64,000 nt of DNA from Litorimonas sp965205225. Lineage in GTDB: Bacteria; Pseudomonadota; Alphaproteobacteria; Caulobacterales; Maricaulaceae. Location: contig CBDBFZ010000002.1 of NCBI GenBank assembly GCA_965205225.1, positions 744,001 through 808,000 on the forward strand, read 5' to 3'. Made by a program: the position numbers and the translations under genes. Under the pieces are notes generated by a model. It was not told the origin of the DNA, searched no databases, and saw only the letters and a list, made by a program, of their open reading frames with translations. Below, piece by piece: positions 45,852 to 54,823 of the stretch (the stretch's first letter is position 1; every line of letters begins with the position of its first letter).

Positions 45852-45887
45852 AGTCTAGCACTATGGAAAAGTCAGACCAACCGAAAC
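45852..45887 (-). repeat. Orphan CRISPR repeat, slightly degenerate
   Basis: 36 nt with two differences from the array repeat: CACTATGG instead of CACTCTGG, and a final C. Minus-strand end TGCTAGACT is intact. Lies 2.4 kb beyond the array, separated by IS5 and IS3. Confidence 0.9.
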
Positions 45888-45971
45888 CACAGTACTAGGT
45901 CTTGTCAACCTCATTATTATTGAGGCATATTACTAGTCCAAACGCCCCATAAGATATGTCCGAAAAATATC

Positions 45972-47538
45972 GTGGCTGTGTGAAAACGGTTAGTTTTTTG
46001 TGATATAGTTCCGGTGATTGAATCGGAGGTTTATTGTGAAGCGCTTTATTGAAGGCCAAGATCGAAATCAGTCCATATTATTTCCTGAAAGTCTGGACGA
46101 GTATATCGATGAAGATAATACTGTTCGCGTCATTGATGCCTACGTTGATGAACTAGATTTACTCTCAATGGGTTTCGAGCGCGTCCGGCCCAAGGCGACA
46201 GGCCGTCCCGGTTATCATCCGTCTATTTTGCTCAAGCTCTACATTTACGGCTATCTCAACTGTATCCAATCTAGCCGTAGGCTTGAACGCGAAGCGGGGC
46301 GTAATGTTGAGCTTATGTGGCTGACGGGCAAGCTTGCACCTGACTTCAAAACGATTGCTGACTTTAGAAAAGACAACGGCACCGCTATCCAATCAACCTG
46401 TTCTCAATTTGTGACTCTTTGCCGTGACGTTGGTCTGTTCGCGCGCACAATGGTTGCGATTGATGGAGCCAAGTTCAAGGCCGTGAACGCGAGAGAAAAG
46501 AACTTCACACGCGGCAAGCTCACGCGGCGCATCGGCCAGATTGAGCATTCTATAGAGAAATACCTTCATGCACTGGACGCGACGGATTTACAGGAAGGCG
46601 AGGCCGCTGAGGCCAAGACTGAACGCCTCAAGGAAAAGATTACGTCAATGCGTGAGAAGATGGCTGAGCTTCAACAGTTGAAAGATGATCTCGCCGCGTC
46701 TTCTAAGAAACAAGTATCCTTAACTGACCCGGACTCAGTGGCTATGGCGACCAGCACAAAGGCTGGTATGGTGGGGTATAACGTACAGACGGTTGTCGAT
46801 ACCGAGCACCATCTCATTGTCGCGCATGAGGTAACAAACACTGTCTCTGACAAAGTGCAGCTCACAAAGATGACGAAACAAGGCCAAGCCGCCATTGGAC
46901 GAAAAGACATTACAGTCTTTGCAGATCGTGGCTACTTCAGCGGTGCAGAAATTATGGCGACTGAGAAACTGGGCGCTACAACATACGTGCCCAAGCCTTA
47001 CACATCTGGCTCTAAAGCCGCGGGCCGCTTTGGCAAACATGACTTCCTCTATCAGCCCGAAGACAATAGTTACCAATGCCCAGGTGGTCAGAAGATGACC
47101 TATCGCTTCATGTCAGTTGAACAGGGCAAGGACATGCAAGTTTACTGGCCGGACGAATGCGCGGCCTGTCCCGTCAAAGCCAAATGCACGACGGGGAAAC
47201 AACGGCGGATCAAACGCTGGGTCAATGAGGACATCATCGACGCTATGTTGACGCGATTGAATGACCTCCCGGAAGCCATGGCCATCCGAAGGGCGACGGT
47301 CGAGCATCCGTTCGGGACGCTGAAGTCATGGATGGGTGCCACGCACTTCCTGACCAAACGCCTCAAAAACGTCAAAACAGAGATGAGTCTATCGGTTCTA
47401 GCTTATAATATCCGCCGGATGATCAGCATGTTCGGAGTGAAGAAACTAATCCGGGTGATCCAAGCCTAAGGGGAAAGCTTGTCCTAAATTAAATCCACTG
47501 AAATCGACGCATTGCCCAGGCTGTTTTCACACAGCCAC
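45972..47538 (+). mobile_element. IS1182-family element, complete with 4-bp target duplication
   Basis: Inverted ends GTGGCTGTGTGAAAAC at both sides; TATC directly repeated at 45968-45971 and 47539-47542. Single transposase gene inside. The perfect duplication and intact gene indicate recent insertion. Confidence 0.92.
46036..47469 (+). CDS. IS1182-family transposase
   Basis: 477 residues from a GTG at 46036 (GGAGG ribosome site). N-terminal DUF772-type region FIEGQDRNQSILFPESLDEY and KLYIYGYLNCIQSSRRLERE; DDE core with MVAIDGAKFKAVNA, VFADRGYFSGAEI and the Cys-rich insert CAACPVKAKCTTG; C-terminal VEHPFGTLKSWMGATHFL with the Glu. Full length for the family. Confidence 0.92.
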   Translation: MKRFIEGQDRNQSILFPESLDEYIDEDNTVRVIDAYVDELDLLSMGFERVRPKATGRPGYHPSILLKLYIYGYLNCIQSSRRLEREAGRNVELMWLTGKLAPDFKTIADFRKDNGTAIQSTCSQFVTLCRDVGLFARTMVAIDGAKFKAVNAREKNFTRGKLTRRIGQIEHSIEKYLHALDATDLQEGEAAEAKTERLKEKITSMREKMAELQQLKDDLAASSKKQVSLTDPDSVAMATSTKAGMVGYNVQTVVDTEHHLIVAHEVTNTVSDKVQLTKMTKQGQAAIGRKDITVFADRGYFSGAEIMATEKLGATTYVPKPYTSGSKAAGRFGKHDFLYQPEDNSYQCPGGQKMTYRFMSVEQGKDMQVYWPDECAACPVKAKCTTGKQRRIKRWVNEDIIDAMLTRLNDLPEAMAIRRATVEHPFGTLKSWMGATHFLTKRLKNVKTEMSLSVLAYNIRRMISMFGVKKLIRVIQA

Positions 47539-47787
47539 TATCTGTGCTATTCCCACAAGTAGCAAGGTTCCATTACCGTCCGAGACACCAAACGCCATCA
47601 TAAACGCTCCGGGCAAACAAATCCCAAATAAACATATGCAATACCGCGTAAACACTTTTCCTTCAACTCGTTCTTTACGTTGTTTAGGGCTAAGTTTGGC
47701 CAGTATTTCGAATTCTTTTTTCCTACGTTCGGCACGTCGCGACAGGGGCTTTTTAGAGTTCATTTTACTCTCTTATCTCAAAAGGGT

Positions 47788-47856
47788 TAGTAAAAAAGAG
47801 AGTGCCACGATCGCGTCACAGGAATAACAAATGATCGCGGCGCGGCACCCTCCCCC
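47788..47856 (-). terminator. Possible intrinsic terminator, minus strand
   Basis: Minus strand: GGGTGCCGCGCCGCGATC ... CGCGATCGTGGCACTC followed by TCTTTTTTAC. An imperfect long stem with a T-run; would separate the ORF at 47945-48133 from the membrane gene starting at 47763. Confidence 0.5.
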
Positions 47857-47944
47857 GGATACTCTTGGATGTAGGGGGCAGGTCAGTGAGTGACCGGTAA
47901 TTATGTATAGCAGGAACGGTCGATAGAGTAAAGTAATTATTGGG

Positions 47945-48133
47945 TTACTTCGTCGCTACGCGGTAGAGGGAATGGCGTGAAAAGGGGGCTATCCCCCTAC
48001 GAATTCTCGCGATAATTTCCTTAGCCTTAGAGGCGAGTCTTATCTGCCTTGTGTCCATATCCCCCGGCTCTCCGTTCTCGTCCAGATCGAATATGTCGAT
48101 AAACCCTAGCTTTTCGAGCAAGTAGTCTAACAC
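47945..48133 (-). CDS. Hypothetical protein (about 62 residues)
   Basis: From a GTG at 48133: LDYLLEKLGFIDIFDLDENG, then ASKAKEIIARIRRGIAPFSR. Acidic N-terminal half, basic end. The start codon sits inside an orphan CRISPR repeat (48124-48159), so either the gene was captured by the repeat or the true start is further in. No family recognised. Confidence 0.35.
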   Translation of the reverse strand: MLDYLLEKLGFIDIFDLDENGEPGDMDTRQIRLASKAKEIIARIRRGIAPFSRHSLYRVATK

Positions 48134-48159
48134 TCTGGAAAAGTCAAATTAACCGAAAC
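48124..48159 (-). repeat. Orphan CRISPR repeat, more degenerate
   Basis: 36 nt aligned to the array repeat with differences at CTAACAC (for CTAGCAC), in the TCAAATTAACC stretch and at the final base. Minus-strand end TGTTAGACT still resembles an extended -10. The most distant and most decayed copy. Confidence 0.85.
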
Positions 48160-48231
48160 AAACTTTGGTAATTATTCAACACAGAAAGTGGTCTGCCTGG
48201 CGCTGAAGGAACTGCGACAACTGAAGCCCGT

Positions 48232-48441
48232 ATGCGCACGGCCCAATCCATAATCGACGCGACCGATCAGATGATCGAAAGCATGCTTAAAGACGCGGAC
48301 GGCGCAGCCGATAAGGATTTTCGCAACGCTGAACGTGAATTGGGAAAAGCGTGTAAGGCGCTCGGCAAACCATGGAAGCGGTTCGGAAAAGCAAAGAGCG
48401 GCAATCACCGCTCCACAATAATCATCAAGGTTTTATCTTAA
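48232..48441 (+). CDS. Hypothetical protein, possibly a fragment
   Basis: 69 residues: MRTAQSIIDATDQMIESMLK, then FRNAERELGKACKALGKPWK. Helical and charged. The frame is open upstream to 48172 with coding-like text (GLPGAEGTATTEAR), so the true N-terminus may be lost. The end overlaps a hairpin (48426-48447). Not recognised. Confidence 0.35.
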   Translation: MRTAQSIIDATDQMIESMLKDADGAADKDFRNAERELGKACKALGKPWKRFGKAKSGNHRSTIIIKVLS

Positions 48442-48457
48442 ACCTTGGTCACACGAT

Positions 48458-48488
48458 GACGCCCCGCTTTGTAACCGAGCAGGGCGTC
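48458..48488 (+). other. GC-rich hairpin just upstream of the protease gene
   Basis: GACGCCC / GGGCGTC arms with a 17-nt loop, ending 14 bp before the ATG at 48503. No T-run. Could end upstream transcription weakly or affect translation of the protease. Confidence 0.35.
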
Positions 48489-48502
48489 GCTATGTAGGGC
48501 CC

Positions 48503-49927
48503 ATGAAACACGTATTGATCGCAATCTTCTCCGTCGCTATATTTGGGTTTTCGGGAGCCGCACTGGCGCAATCCTCCTTACTCTCTTCCATTCGTGAAGT
48601 GCCCACCTCGCAAACGGAAGTGCAGCTGTCCTACGCGCCCATCGTTGCCGAGACAGCGCCCGCCGTGGTCAATATCTTCACCTCACGAACGGTCAGTCGC
48701 CGCCAGACAACCGGATCGGATTTCTTCGACCGCATGTTCGGCATGGGCCGTGCGCCGCAGGAGCGGGTTGAAAATTCGCTTGGCTCCGGCGTGATTGTCC
48801 GCTCCAACGGAACCGTTGTCACCAACGCCCACGTCATTCGCGACGCAGATGAGCTACGCGTCGTGCTCAATGACCGGCGCGAATTTGATGCCACTGTCGT
48901 CGCCCAGGATGATGAAATCGATATTGCCGTCCTGTCTATCGATACGAAGGGCGAGCAATTGCCAACCCTGAGGCTGCAAACCGATAGCGCCCGGGAGATC
49001 GGCGATATTGTGCTCGCCATCGGCAATCCATTTGGGGTTGGTCAGACCGTAACCAGCGGGATCATCTCGGCTCTGGGTCGGACCAATGTTTCCAATGTCA
49101 GCTCATTCATCCAGACCGATGCGGCTGTGAATCCGGGCAATTCAGGCGGCGCACTGGTCAATCTGTCGGGCGAGCTCATCGGCGTGAATACTGCGATCTT
49201 TTCGCGCTCCGGCGGCTCAAACGGCATCGGTTTCGCCATTCCGGCTGAGCTGGTCGGGCGCGCCGTGGACAGTGCCTTGTCGATGGGCGAGATCGTCCGT
49301 CCCTGGATTGGCGCGAGAACGGATGCGGTTGATGCGACTATGGCAGCGGCGTTGGATCTCGACCGCGCCCGCGGCGCGGTTATCAATGAGTTGCTGGATG
49401 GCGGCCCTGCGGATCAAGCGGGTCTTGAAAAAGGCGATGTCATTCTCTCCATCAACGAGACCGAAGTAAATGATGATAGTGGTCTGAGATTCAAGCTTGC
49501 GACACTTCAGATTGGCGACCGGACACAAGTGCGCTATGTCCGGGATGGCCGGGAGCGGACAGCGACCGTCCGGATCGATATCCCCCAGGAAGATCCGGAC
49601 CGCGATGAACGTCAGCTGCTTGGCATCCATCCGCTGCATGGTGCCACCATTGTCAATATGAGTCCGGCCCTGGGCGAAGAGCTGGGGTTTGACCCCTATC
49701 TGTCCGGCGTCATGGTTTTGAAAGTCCCGCGCCGCTCAGCCGCCTATGTCAACCGGCTCCGCCCCGGAGATTTTATCGTCAGCGTCAATGACCGCATTCC
49801 AGACACGGCAGATGATGTCGACCGGGCTCTGGCCGCAGAACAGGGCGCAGATATCTGGGAAATCGAAGTCGAGCGACAGGGCCGGATCGGGCTACTCCCC
49901 ATTCGCGCCTTGCCCAGCCCGACCTGA
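48503..49927 (+). CDS. DegP/HtrA-type periplasmic serine endoprotease
   Basis: 474 residues. Signal peptide MKHVLIAIFSVAIFGFSGAA with cleavage after ALA. Trypsin-like triad His110 (VTNAHVI), Asp140 (EIDIAVL), Ser214 (NPGNSGGAL); two PDZ domains follow (about 265-355 and 375-465, GPADQAGLEKGDVIL and AYVNRLRPGDFIV). Degrades or holds misfolded envelope proteins. Full length for DegQ/DegP-like proteins of this class. First of a series of plus-strand genes. Confidence 0.93.
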   Translation: MKHVLIAIFSVAIFGFSGAALAQSSLLSSIREVPTSQTEVQLSYAPIVAETAPAVVNIFTSRTVSRRQTTGSDFFDRMFGMGRAPQERVENSLGSGVIVRSNGTVVTNAHVIRDADELRVVLNDRREFDATVVAQDDEIDIAVLSIDTKGEQLPTLRLQTDSAREIGDIVLAIGNPFGVGQTVTSGIISALGRTNVSNVSSFIQTDAAVNPGNSGGALVNLSGELIGVNTAIFSRSGGSNGIGFAIPAELVGRAVDSALSMGEIVRPWIGARTDAVDATMAAALDLDRARGAVINELLDGGPADQAGLEKGDVILSINETEVNDDSGLRFKLATLQIGDRTQVRYVRDGRERTATVRIDIPQEDPDRDERQLLGIHPLHGATIVNMSPALGEELGFDPYLSGVMVLKVPRRSAAYVNRLRPGDFIVSVNDRIPDTADDVDRALAAEQGADIWEIEVERQGRIGLLPIRALPSPT

Positions 49928-49972
49928 GCGCCCTAGCTTGAACCTTCACGCGGGATGCGTATAGGCGCGGCC

Positions 49973-50350
49973 ATGCAAGCCTATCTACTCGTGGCCCTCG
50001 GTGGAGGGATTGGCGCAATGGGGCGTTATGGTCTTGGTCAAGCGGCGCTGCGTACATTCGGCCCCGGCTTTCCGGTCGGAACACTGGCCGTCAATGTGAT
50101 CGGCGGTCTGTTGATGGGGCTGCTGGCGGGATGGCTGGCAACAAAGGATGGCGGCAACGATCTTCGCCTGTTCCTCGGCGTTGGCCTGCTCGGCGGCTTT
50201 ACCACCTTTTCCGCCTTTTCCCTCGAGGCTTGGCTGATGTTTGAGAAAGGCCGATACGGAACGTTCGCAACCTATGTTGGCGGATCGGTTATCCTGGCAA
50301 TTATCGCCTTGGCTGTGGGCCTCGTTTTAGCTCGAAAGATATTCGCATGA
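49973..50350 (+). CDS. crcB: Fluoride ion exporter CrcB (Fluc)
   Basis: About 125 residues from the ATG at 49973 (MQAYLLVALGGGIGAMGRYG). Four membrane spans; GFPVGTLAVNVIGGLLMGLL and the hallmark GGFTTFSAFSLEAW with the Phe pair lining the pore. Functions as a dual-topology dimer. It overlaps the pseudouridine synthase gene by 4 bp. No fluoride riboswitch seen. Confidence 0.93.
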   Translation: MQAYLLVALGGGIGAMGRYGLGQAALRTFGPGFPVGTLAVNVIGGLLMGLLAGWLATKDGGNDLRLFLGVGLLGGFTTFSAFSLEAWLMFEKGRYGTFATYVGGSVILAIIALAVGLVLARKIFA

Positions 50351-51321
50351 GCGGTGTCCAACAACTCGAAGTCCCCGACCACGATGCCGGGCAGCGGCTC
50401 GACCGCTGGTTCAAGCGGCTCTTTCCACATGTTCCGCATGGCAAGGTCGAGAAGCTGATGCGCACGGGGCAGCTGCGCGTGGATGGCAAACGCACCAAAG
50501 GTAATTTGAGGATCGAGGCGGGTCAGATTGTGCGCATCCCCCCCCTGCCGGATCCCTCGGGCGTCAAACGCGAAGCGAGCGAACGCAATCAGAACCGCCT
50601 CAGTCAGCGGGTCATTTATGAAGATGACGATCTGATCGCCATCGATAAACCGTCAGGCCTAGCCGTTCAGGGTGGGTCGAAAACAACGGAGCATGTCGAT
50701 GGCATGCTTCCGGACGGATATCGGCTGGTACACAGGCTCGACCGCGATACCTCCGGTGTTCTGCTGATCGCCAAATCCGCAGCGGCCGCCAAATGGGCCG
50801 GGTCGGCATTTCAGAATCGCAAGGCCGAGAAAATCTACTGGGGCATTACCAATGGCGTTCCGCGGCCGCTGTCCGGCGAAATTGCGGGCTATATGGCCAA
50901 GGGCGAGCTGGATAACCGGTTCGGGAATATCCATATGGGCAAAGAAGTAATGATGGCCGTGCGCCATGGCACGAAGGACGCCAAATATGCCAAGACCCTT
51001 TATGAGGTCGCGGCGACGGCTGGTGCCAAGGCGGCCTTCATCGTCATGATGCCGATGACGGGCCGAACGCATCAGTTGCGCTTGCATATGCAGATCCTTG
51101 GCGCTCCGCTGGCTGGCGATCCGAAATATATGACGGACCGCCCTCTGCCCGGGGGCCTGGATAAGCGCCTGCACCTCCACGCCCGGTCCCTGACCATTCC
51201 CCGTGAAGGCCGTAATTCACTGTCCGTCATCGCCCCCATGCCGTCGCATATGAAGGGCGCATTCAAGCTATTCGGGTTTTCGGAAAGCGAAGCACACGTC
51301 GATTGGGACGCGCTGCGCTGA
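50347..51321 (+). CDS. rluC: RluA-family rRNA pseudouridine synthase (RluC-like)
   Basis: 324 residues. N-terminal S4 RNA-binding domain (QRLDRWFKRLFPHVPHGKVE), then the synthase with HRLDRDTSGVLL, where the Asp after RL is catalytic, and MTGRTHQLRLHM. RluC modifies 23S rRNA positions 955/2504/2580 in E. coli; that exact target is inferred. Stop overlaps the next start (TGATG). Confidence 0.88.
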   Translation: MSGVQQLEVPDHDAGQRLDRWFKRLFPHVPHGKVEKLMRTGQLRVDGKRTKGNLRIEAGQIVRIPPLPDPSGVKREASERNQNRLSQRVIYEDDDLIAIDKPSGLAVQGGSKTTEHVDGMLPDGYRLVHRLDRDTSGVLLIAKSAAAAKWAGSAFQNRKAEKIYWGITNGVPRPLSGEIAGYMAKGELDNRFGNIHMGKEVMMAVRHGTKDAKYAKTLYEVAATAGAKAAFIVMMPMTGRTHQLRLHMQILGAPLAGDPKYMTDRPLPGGLDKRLHLHARSLTIPREGRNSLSVIAPMPSHMKGAFKLFGFSESEAHVDWDALR

Positions 51322-52022
51322 TGGCGAAGCGGTTTTACACTGACGTTACGCTGGACAGTGATCCCGATGGCCATTTCGTACGGCTTGATGGACGGGCCTT
51401 GAAGACACCGGGTAAACGCCCGATCCGCGTGCCGAATGCCGCCATTGCCGTCAGGATCAAGGCCGAGTGGAACGCCGTGCCGCCATCGACCGATGGCGAT
51501 ATCGATCCTGCTGTCATGCCAGTCACACGAATCGCTAATGTTGTGAGCGAAGGCGTGCGGGACCGGCGCGACGCCTTGATCGCCGAAGTTCGAACTTATG
51601 CCGGAACCGATCTTCTTTCCTACCGCGCATCTGACCCGCAGGATTTCACCACACGCCAGGCTGCAGCCTGGAATCCCTGGCTTGATTGGGCGAAACAACA
51701 TGGCGTCGTCCTGGAAATGACGGACACGATCCGTGCCATCGAACAGCCCGCCGAAAGCCTCGACGCGGTCGCCGACTATGCCAGGTCATTGCCAGATTTC
51801 GCGCTCACACTATTCGTCCATCTCGTCGCTGTCTACGGTTCCGCTGTGCTCGCCATGGCCGTGATGGACGGCGCGCTAGATCCCGGAGAGGCTTTCGATC
51901 TTTCGCGGATTGACGAACTCTACCGCACAGAGATCTGGGGTGTCGATGAGGATGACGAAACTGTCCGTCTGGCCCTGCGGGCGGAGACAGAAACTCTGGG
52001 ACGTCTGGCCAACGACCTCTGA
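51321..52022 (+). CDS. ATP12-family F1-ATPase assembly chaperone
   Basis: 233 residues from the ATG at 51321. Text such as LDGRALKTPGKRPIRVPN, AEWNAVPPSTDGDIDPAVMPVTRIAN and TYAGTDLLSYRA marks the family, which in mitochondria binds the F1 alpha subunit. It is typical for alphaproteobacteria, where it sits next to the RluC gene, as here. Confidence 0.92.
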   Translation: MAKRFYTDVTLDSDPDGHFVRLDGRALKTPGKRPIRVPNAAIAVRIKAEWNAVPPSTDGDIDPAVMPVTRIANVVSEGVRDRRDALIAEVRTYAGTDLLSYRASDPQDFTTRQAAAWNPWLDWAKQHGVVLEMTDTIRAIEQPAESLDAVADYARSLPDFALTLFVHLVAVYGSAVLAMAVMDGALDPGEAFDLSRIDELYRTEIWGVDEDDETVRLALRAETETLGRLANDL

Positions 52023-52094
52023 GAGTTTTGGTCAGAAAGAGGTTTTGGTCCAAGCACACTGGTCAAAGGACGCCTCTGCTTCTAGGCAGATCCG

Positions 52095-53921
52095 ATGGAT
52101 GGTAGTTTCCTTCTTTCGGTCTTCATCTTCCTCTGCGCCGCCTGCGTGTTGGTCCCGATCAGCAAATTGTCCGGCCTCGGCTCCGTCATCGGTTATCTGG
52201 TTGCCGGCGTTCTGATTGGTCCCAGCGTGCTGGGCCTGATCTCCGACCCCATTACCATTCTGCATTTCGCGGAATTCGGCGTTGTCATGATGCTGTTCCT
52301 GATCGGACTGGAACTGCAGCCGCGCAAACTCTGGGCGATGCGCGTCAAACTTTTGGGGCTGGGCGGGTCGCAGGTCGGTTTGACAATAGTTGCGATCACC
52401 GGGATCGCAATGATGGTGGGATTGTCCACCGGTGAAGCCTTGGCTGTCGGCATGGCTCTGGCCTTGTCTTCCACAGCGATTGCCCTGCAGACACTTCAGA
52501 ACCGCCGTCTGATGGCAGAACCTGAAGGTCAGAATAGCTTCTCTGTCCTGCTGTTTCAGGACGTCATCATCATCGCCATGATTGCGATGATGCCGATCCT
52601 CGCGTCGATGACGCCCTTTGACGGCGCCGTCAGTGATTATGCGGCGGAACATGGCAGCGAACCACACGGCCCGACCGGCATCTGGCTCGGTATTTCTGCA
52701 ACTGGTGTGTTTGTGGGCATGTTTTTCGGCGGGCGCTATCTGCTGACACCGCTCTTCCGTGTGATCGCACGCTCCGAAGTGCGCGAAACCTTTACCGCCG
52801 TCGCGCTGCTGCTGGTCGTCGGCTCGGCCTTATTGATGAACTGGCTGGGCCTCTCTGCGGCCCTTGGCGCTTTCATTGCCGGGATGGTGCTGGCGGACAG
52901 CGAATATCGTCACCAGCTGGAGCGCGATATTGAGCCGTTCAAAGCCCTCCTGCTCGGCCTGTTTTTCATCTCGGTCGGAATGAGCCTGGATCTGTTCTTC
53001 ATCGCCTCACAACCCGTTCTGACCATGGGACTCGTTATCGGAATAATGGGTTTGAAATTTCTCATCCTGATGGGGATCGGCAAACTGTTTGGTCTGGTGC
53101 GGCGGCCGCGCCTCTTTTTCTCGGCCTTGCTCTGCCAGGCCGGAGAGTTTGGTTTCGTCCTGTTCACCTTCGCCACAACCCAAGGGGCGATCCGGCCTGA
53201 GACAGCCAGCATGCTGACGGCTGTGATTGCCCTGTCCATGGCTATGACGCCGCTGATCCTGCTGCTCTTTGATCGCGTGATCCTGCCGCGTTTCAATGTC
53301 AGCTCAACAATGACGGGCGAGAGCCCCATTAATCAGCACCATCCGGTCATCATCCTCGGCTATGGCCGGATCGGACAGATCATCGGCCGTCTGCTCGAAG
53401 CGCAGGGCATTCCGACGACCCTGATCGACAATAATGGCGATCACATCGAATTTCTGAAGCAGTTCCATCATCGGGTTTTCTATGGCGACGCAACGGACAT
53501 AGAATTGCTGCGTCAGGCCGGCGCGAAAGATGCCTGTATCATTGTTGTGGCCATCGCTGATAATGTGCAGCTGGTGAAGGAGGTCAAAGCGGCCTATCCA
53601 GATGCCAAACTGATTGTTCGCGCGCGCGGACGTCCGCATCTGTTCGACCTTCTGGCCGAAGAGGTTTACTTTGCCGAACGTGAAACAGTTCGCGGCGCGT
53701 TAGCGCTTGGAGAGGCTGTGCTCATGGCGATGGGCGTGAATGAAGAAGACGCCGAGATGCTGGCCGAGCGCTTCCTCGAACTGGATTATGAGAATATTCA
53801 GCAGACCTACCATCTACGCGGCGATATGGGTGCTCTCGCAGAGCAGTCGGAGAAAGCGCGGGCCTTACTGAAAGAAACACTAGAGGAAGAATTGAAACAG
53901 CGGCGTGCCCATAAACTCTAG
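52095..53921 (+). CDS. Monovalent cation:proton antiporter, KefB/KefC type
   Basis: 608 residues. About 12 membrane spans of the CPA2 family (LGSVIGYLVAGVLIGPSVLGL; LALSSTAIALQTLQ; LGAFIAGMVLADSEYRHQ), then a cytosolic RCK/TrkA-N domain VIILGYGRIGQIIGRLLEAQ and YGDATDIELLRQAGA. Probably glutathione- or nucleotide-gated potassium efflux. The C-terminal 50 residues are helical. No ancillary KefF/G gene nearby. Confidence 0.9.
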   Translation: MDGSFLLSVFIFLCAACVLVPISKLSGLGSVIGYLVAGVLIGPSVLGLISDPITILHFAEFGVVMMLFLIGLELQPRKLWAMRVKLLGLGGSQVGLTIVAITGIAMMVGLSTGEALAVGMALALSSTAIALQTLQNRRLMAEPEGQNSFSVLLFQDVIIIAMIAMMPILASMTPFDGAVSDYAAEHGSEPHGPTGIWLGISATGVFVGMFFGGRYLLTPLFRVIARSEVRETFTAVALLLVVGSALLMNWLGLSAALGAFIAGMVLADSEYRHQLERDIEPFKALLLGLFFISVGMSLDLFFIASQPVLTMGLVIGIMGLKFLILMGIGKLFGLVRRPRLFFSALLCQAGEFGFVLFTFATTQGAIRPETASMLTAVIALSMAMTPLILLLFDRVILPRFNVSSTMTGESPINQHHPVIILGYGRIGQIIGRLLEAQGIPTTLIDNNGDHIEFLKQFHHRVFYGDATDIELLRQAGAKDACIIVVAIADNVQLVKEVKAAYPDAKLIVRARGRPHLFDLLAEEVYFAERETVRGALALGEAVLMAMGVNEEDAEMLAERFLELDYENIQQTYHLRGDMGALAEQSEKARALLKETLEEELKQRRAHKL

Positions 53922-53951
53922 CGAGAACTCCCGCCTGGTTTCTGGATCGCC

Positions 53952-54596
53952 CTAATCGCGGTTTCGAGCCCCCATATTGGTTTTGAGCACCTGCATGGCA
54001 GACCGGATCCGGGTTTTTACCGTACCGAGCGGCAGGCCAGTGTCTTCCGAGATCTCCCTATGGGTCTTAAACTCCATATAGGCCATGCGGATGGCCGTTT
54101 GCTGCGAGGGCGTCAGACGGGCGATTTCTTCCTGTAGCCAGCGTGTCTCTTGCTGCTCCATATACCCCGTCTCGACGCTCGGGACTTCATCGTCAGCAAT
54201 GGTCTTCATCAACTCCGGGTCACGCACATCGACGCGGCCATGCTTGCGTTGATGATCGATCCAGCGATTTCGGGTCATGCGGTACACCCAGGTCGCAAAG
54301 GACGCCTTATCCGGGTCGAACATGTGCGCCCCGGTCCAGACCTTGAGCATGACGTCCTGAACCACGTCTTCGGCCGTCGCATCCCCGGCACCGCGCGCCA
54401 TCAACCAGCCCTTGAGCTTCGGCGTATAGATATCGAACAAGGCCGACAGAGCCTTGGCGTCTCGGTCTTCGGAAATAACCTTGAGCCACTGGGCATCCCG
54501 TTTGGACGCCGAGAGTGATTTCGGGCTTTGCTTGACGGACCGCTGCTGGGAGACAGATTGAGCCTGACCTGAATTGGCAAGAGTAACGCCGCTCAA
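53952..54596 (-). CDS. ECF-type RNA polymerase sigma factor
   Basis: 214 residues with a Ser/Gln-rich ~30-residue start. Region 2: LFDIYTPKLKGWLMARGAG, EDVVQDVMLKVWTGAHMFD, WVYRMTRNRWIDHQRK. Region 4 HTH: IARLTPSQQTAIRMAYMEF and EDTGLPLGTVKTRIRSAM. No anti-sigma gene lies adjacent, since the neighbours face away, so regulation would be in trans. The group could be the SigK/RpoE-like ECFs; subgroup not determined. Confidence 0.9.
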   Translation of the reverse strand: MSGVTLANSGQAQSVSQQRSVKQSPKSLSASKRDAQWLKVISEDRDAKALSALFDIYTPKLKGWLMARGAGDATAEDVVQDVMLKVWTGAHMFDPDKASFATWVYRMTRNRWIDHQRKHGRVDVRDPELMKTIADDEVPSVETGYMEQQETRWLQEEIARLTPSQQTAIRMAYMEFKTHREISEDTGLPLGTVKTRIRSAMQVLKTNMGARNRD

Positions 54597-54823
54597 AATC
54601 GCTCTCCTCTCTTTCTTCCGTCAATCGGAGACCTTTGCCGACCGGCAAAAGGCTCCTGCCATAGCGGCAAATGATGCCCTATCTGAGCTTGTATAAATCG
54701 GCACTCTGCCGCTGTCATCTAAAACAGATTCGATCCACGAAAAATTTTCCTGAATCACAGTCCGGCTGTCGAGCCGGTCTAATGACCGAGCTTCTGTGTT
54801 TGCATCAATCCATTACTCATCAT

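Larger units (their letters stand above)
45917..47763 (-). pseudogene. Two-span small membrane protein gene split by IS1182
   Basis: The 5' part starts at 47763: MNSKKPLSRRAERRKKEFEI, basic, then FTRYCICLFGICLPGAFMMA and TLLLVGIAQI. The IS interrupts after AQI. Joining the two sides with one TATC gives FFGHILWGVWTSNMPQ and a stop at 45917, about 90 residues in all with two or three hydrophobic stretches. Unknown function. The rejoined reading is exact in frame, which supports it. Confidence 0.65.

Noticed and set aside
45637..48133. Calling the small ORFs beyond the array a toxin-antitoxin pair or anti-CRISPR
   Set aside because: Small size and position are suggestive, but no motif or known family supports either function.
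49955..50350. Fluoride riboswitch before crcB
   Set aside because: The gene starts about 45 bp after the protease stop, and no matching pseudoknot sequence is visible.
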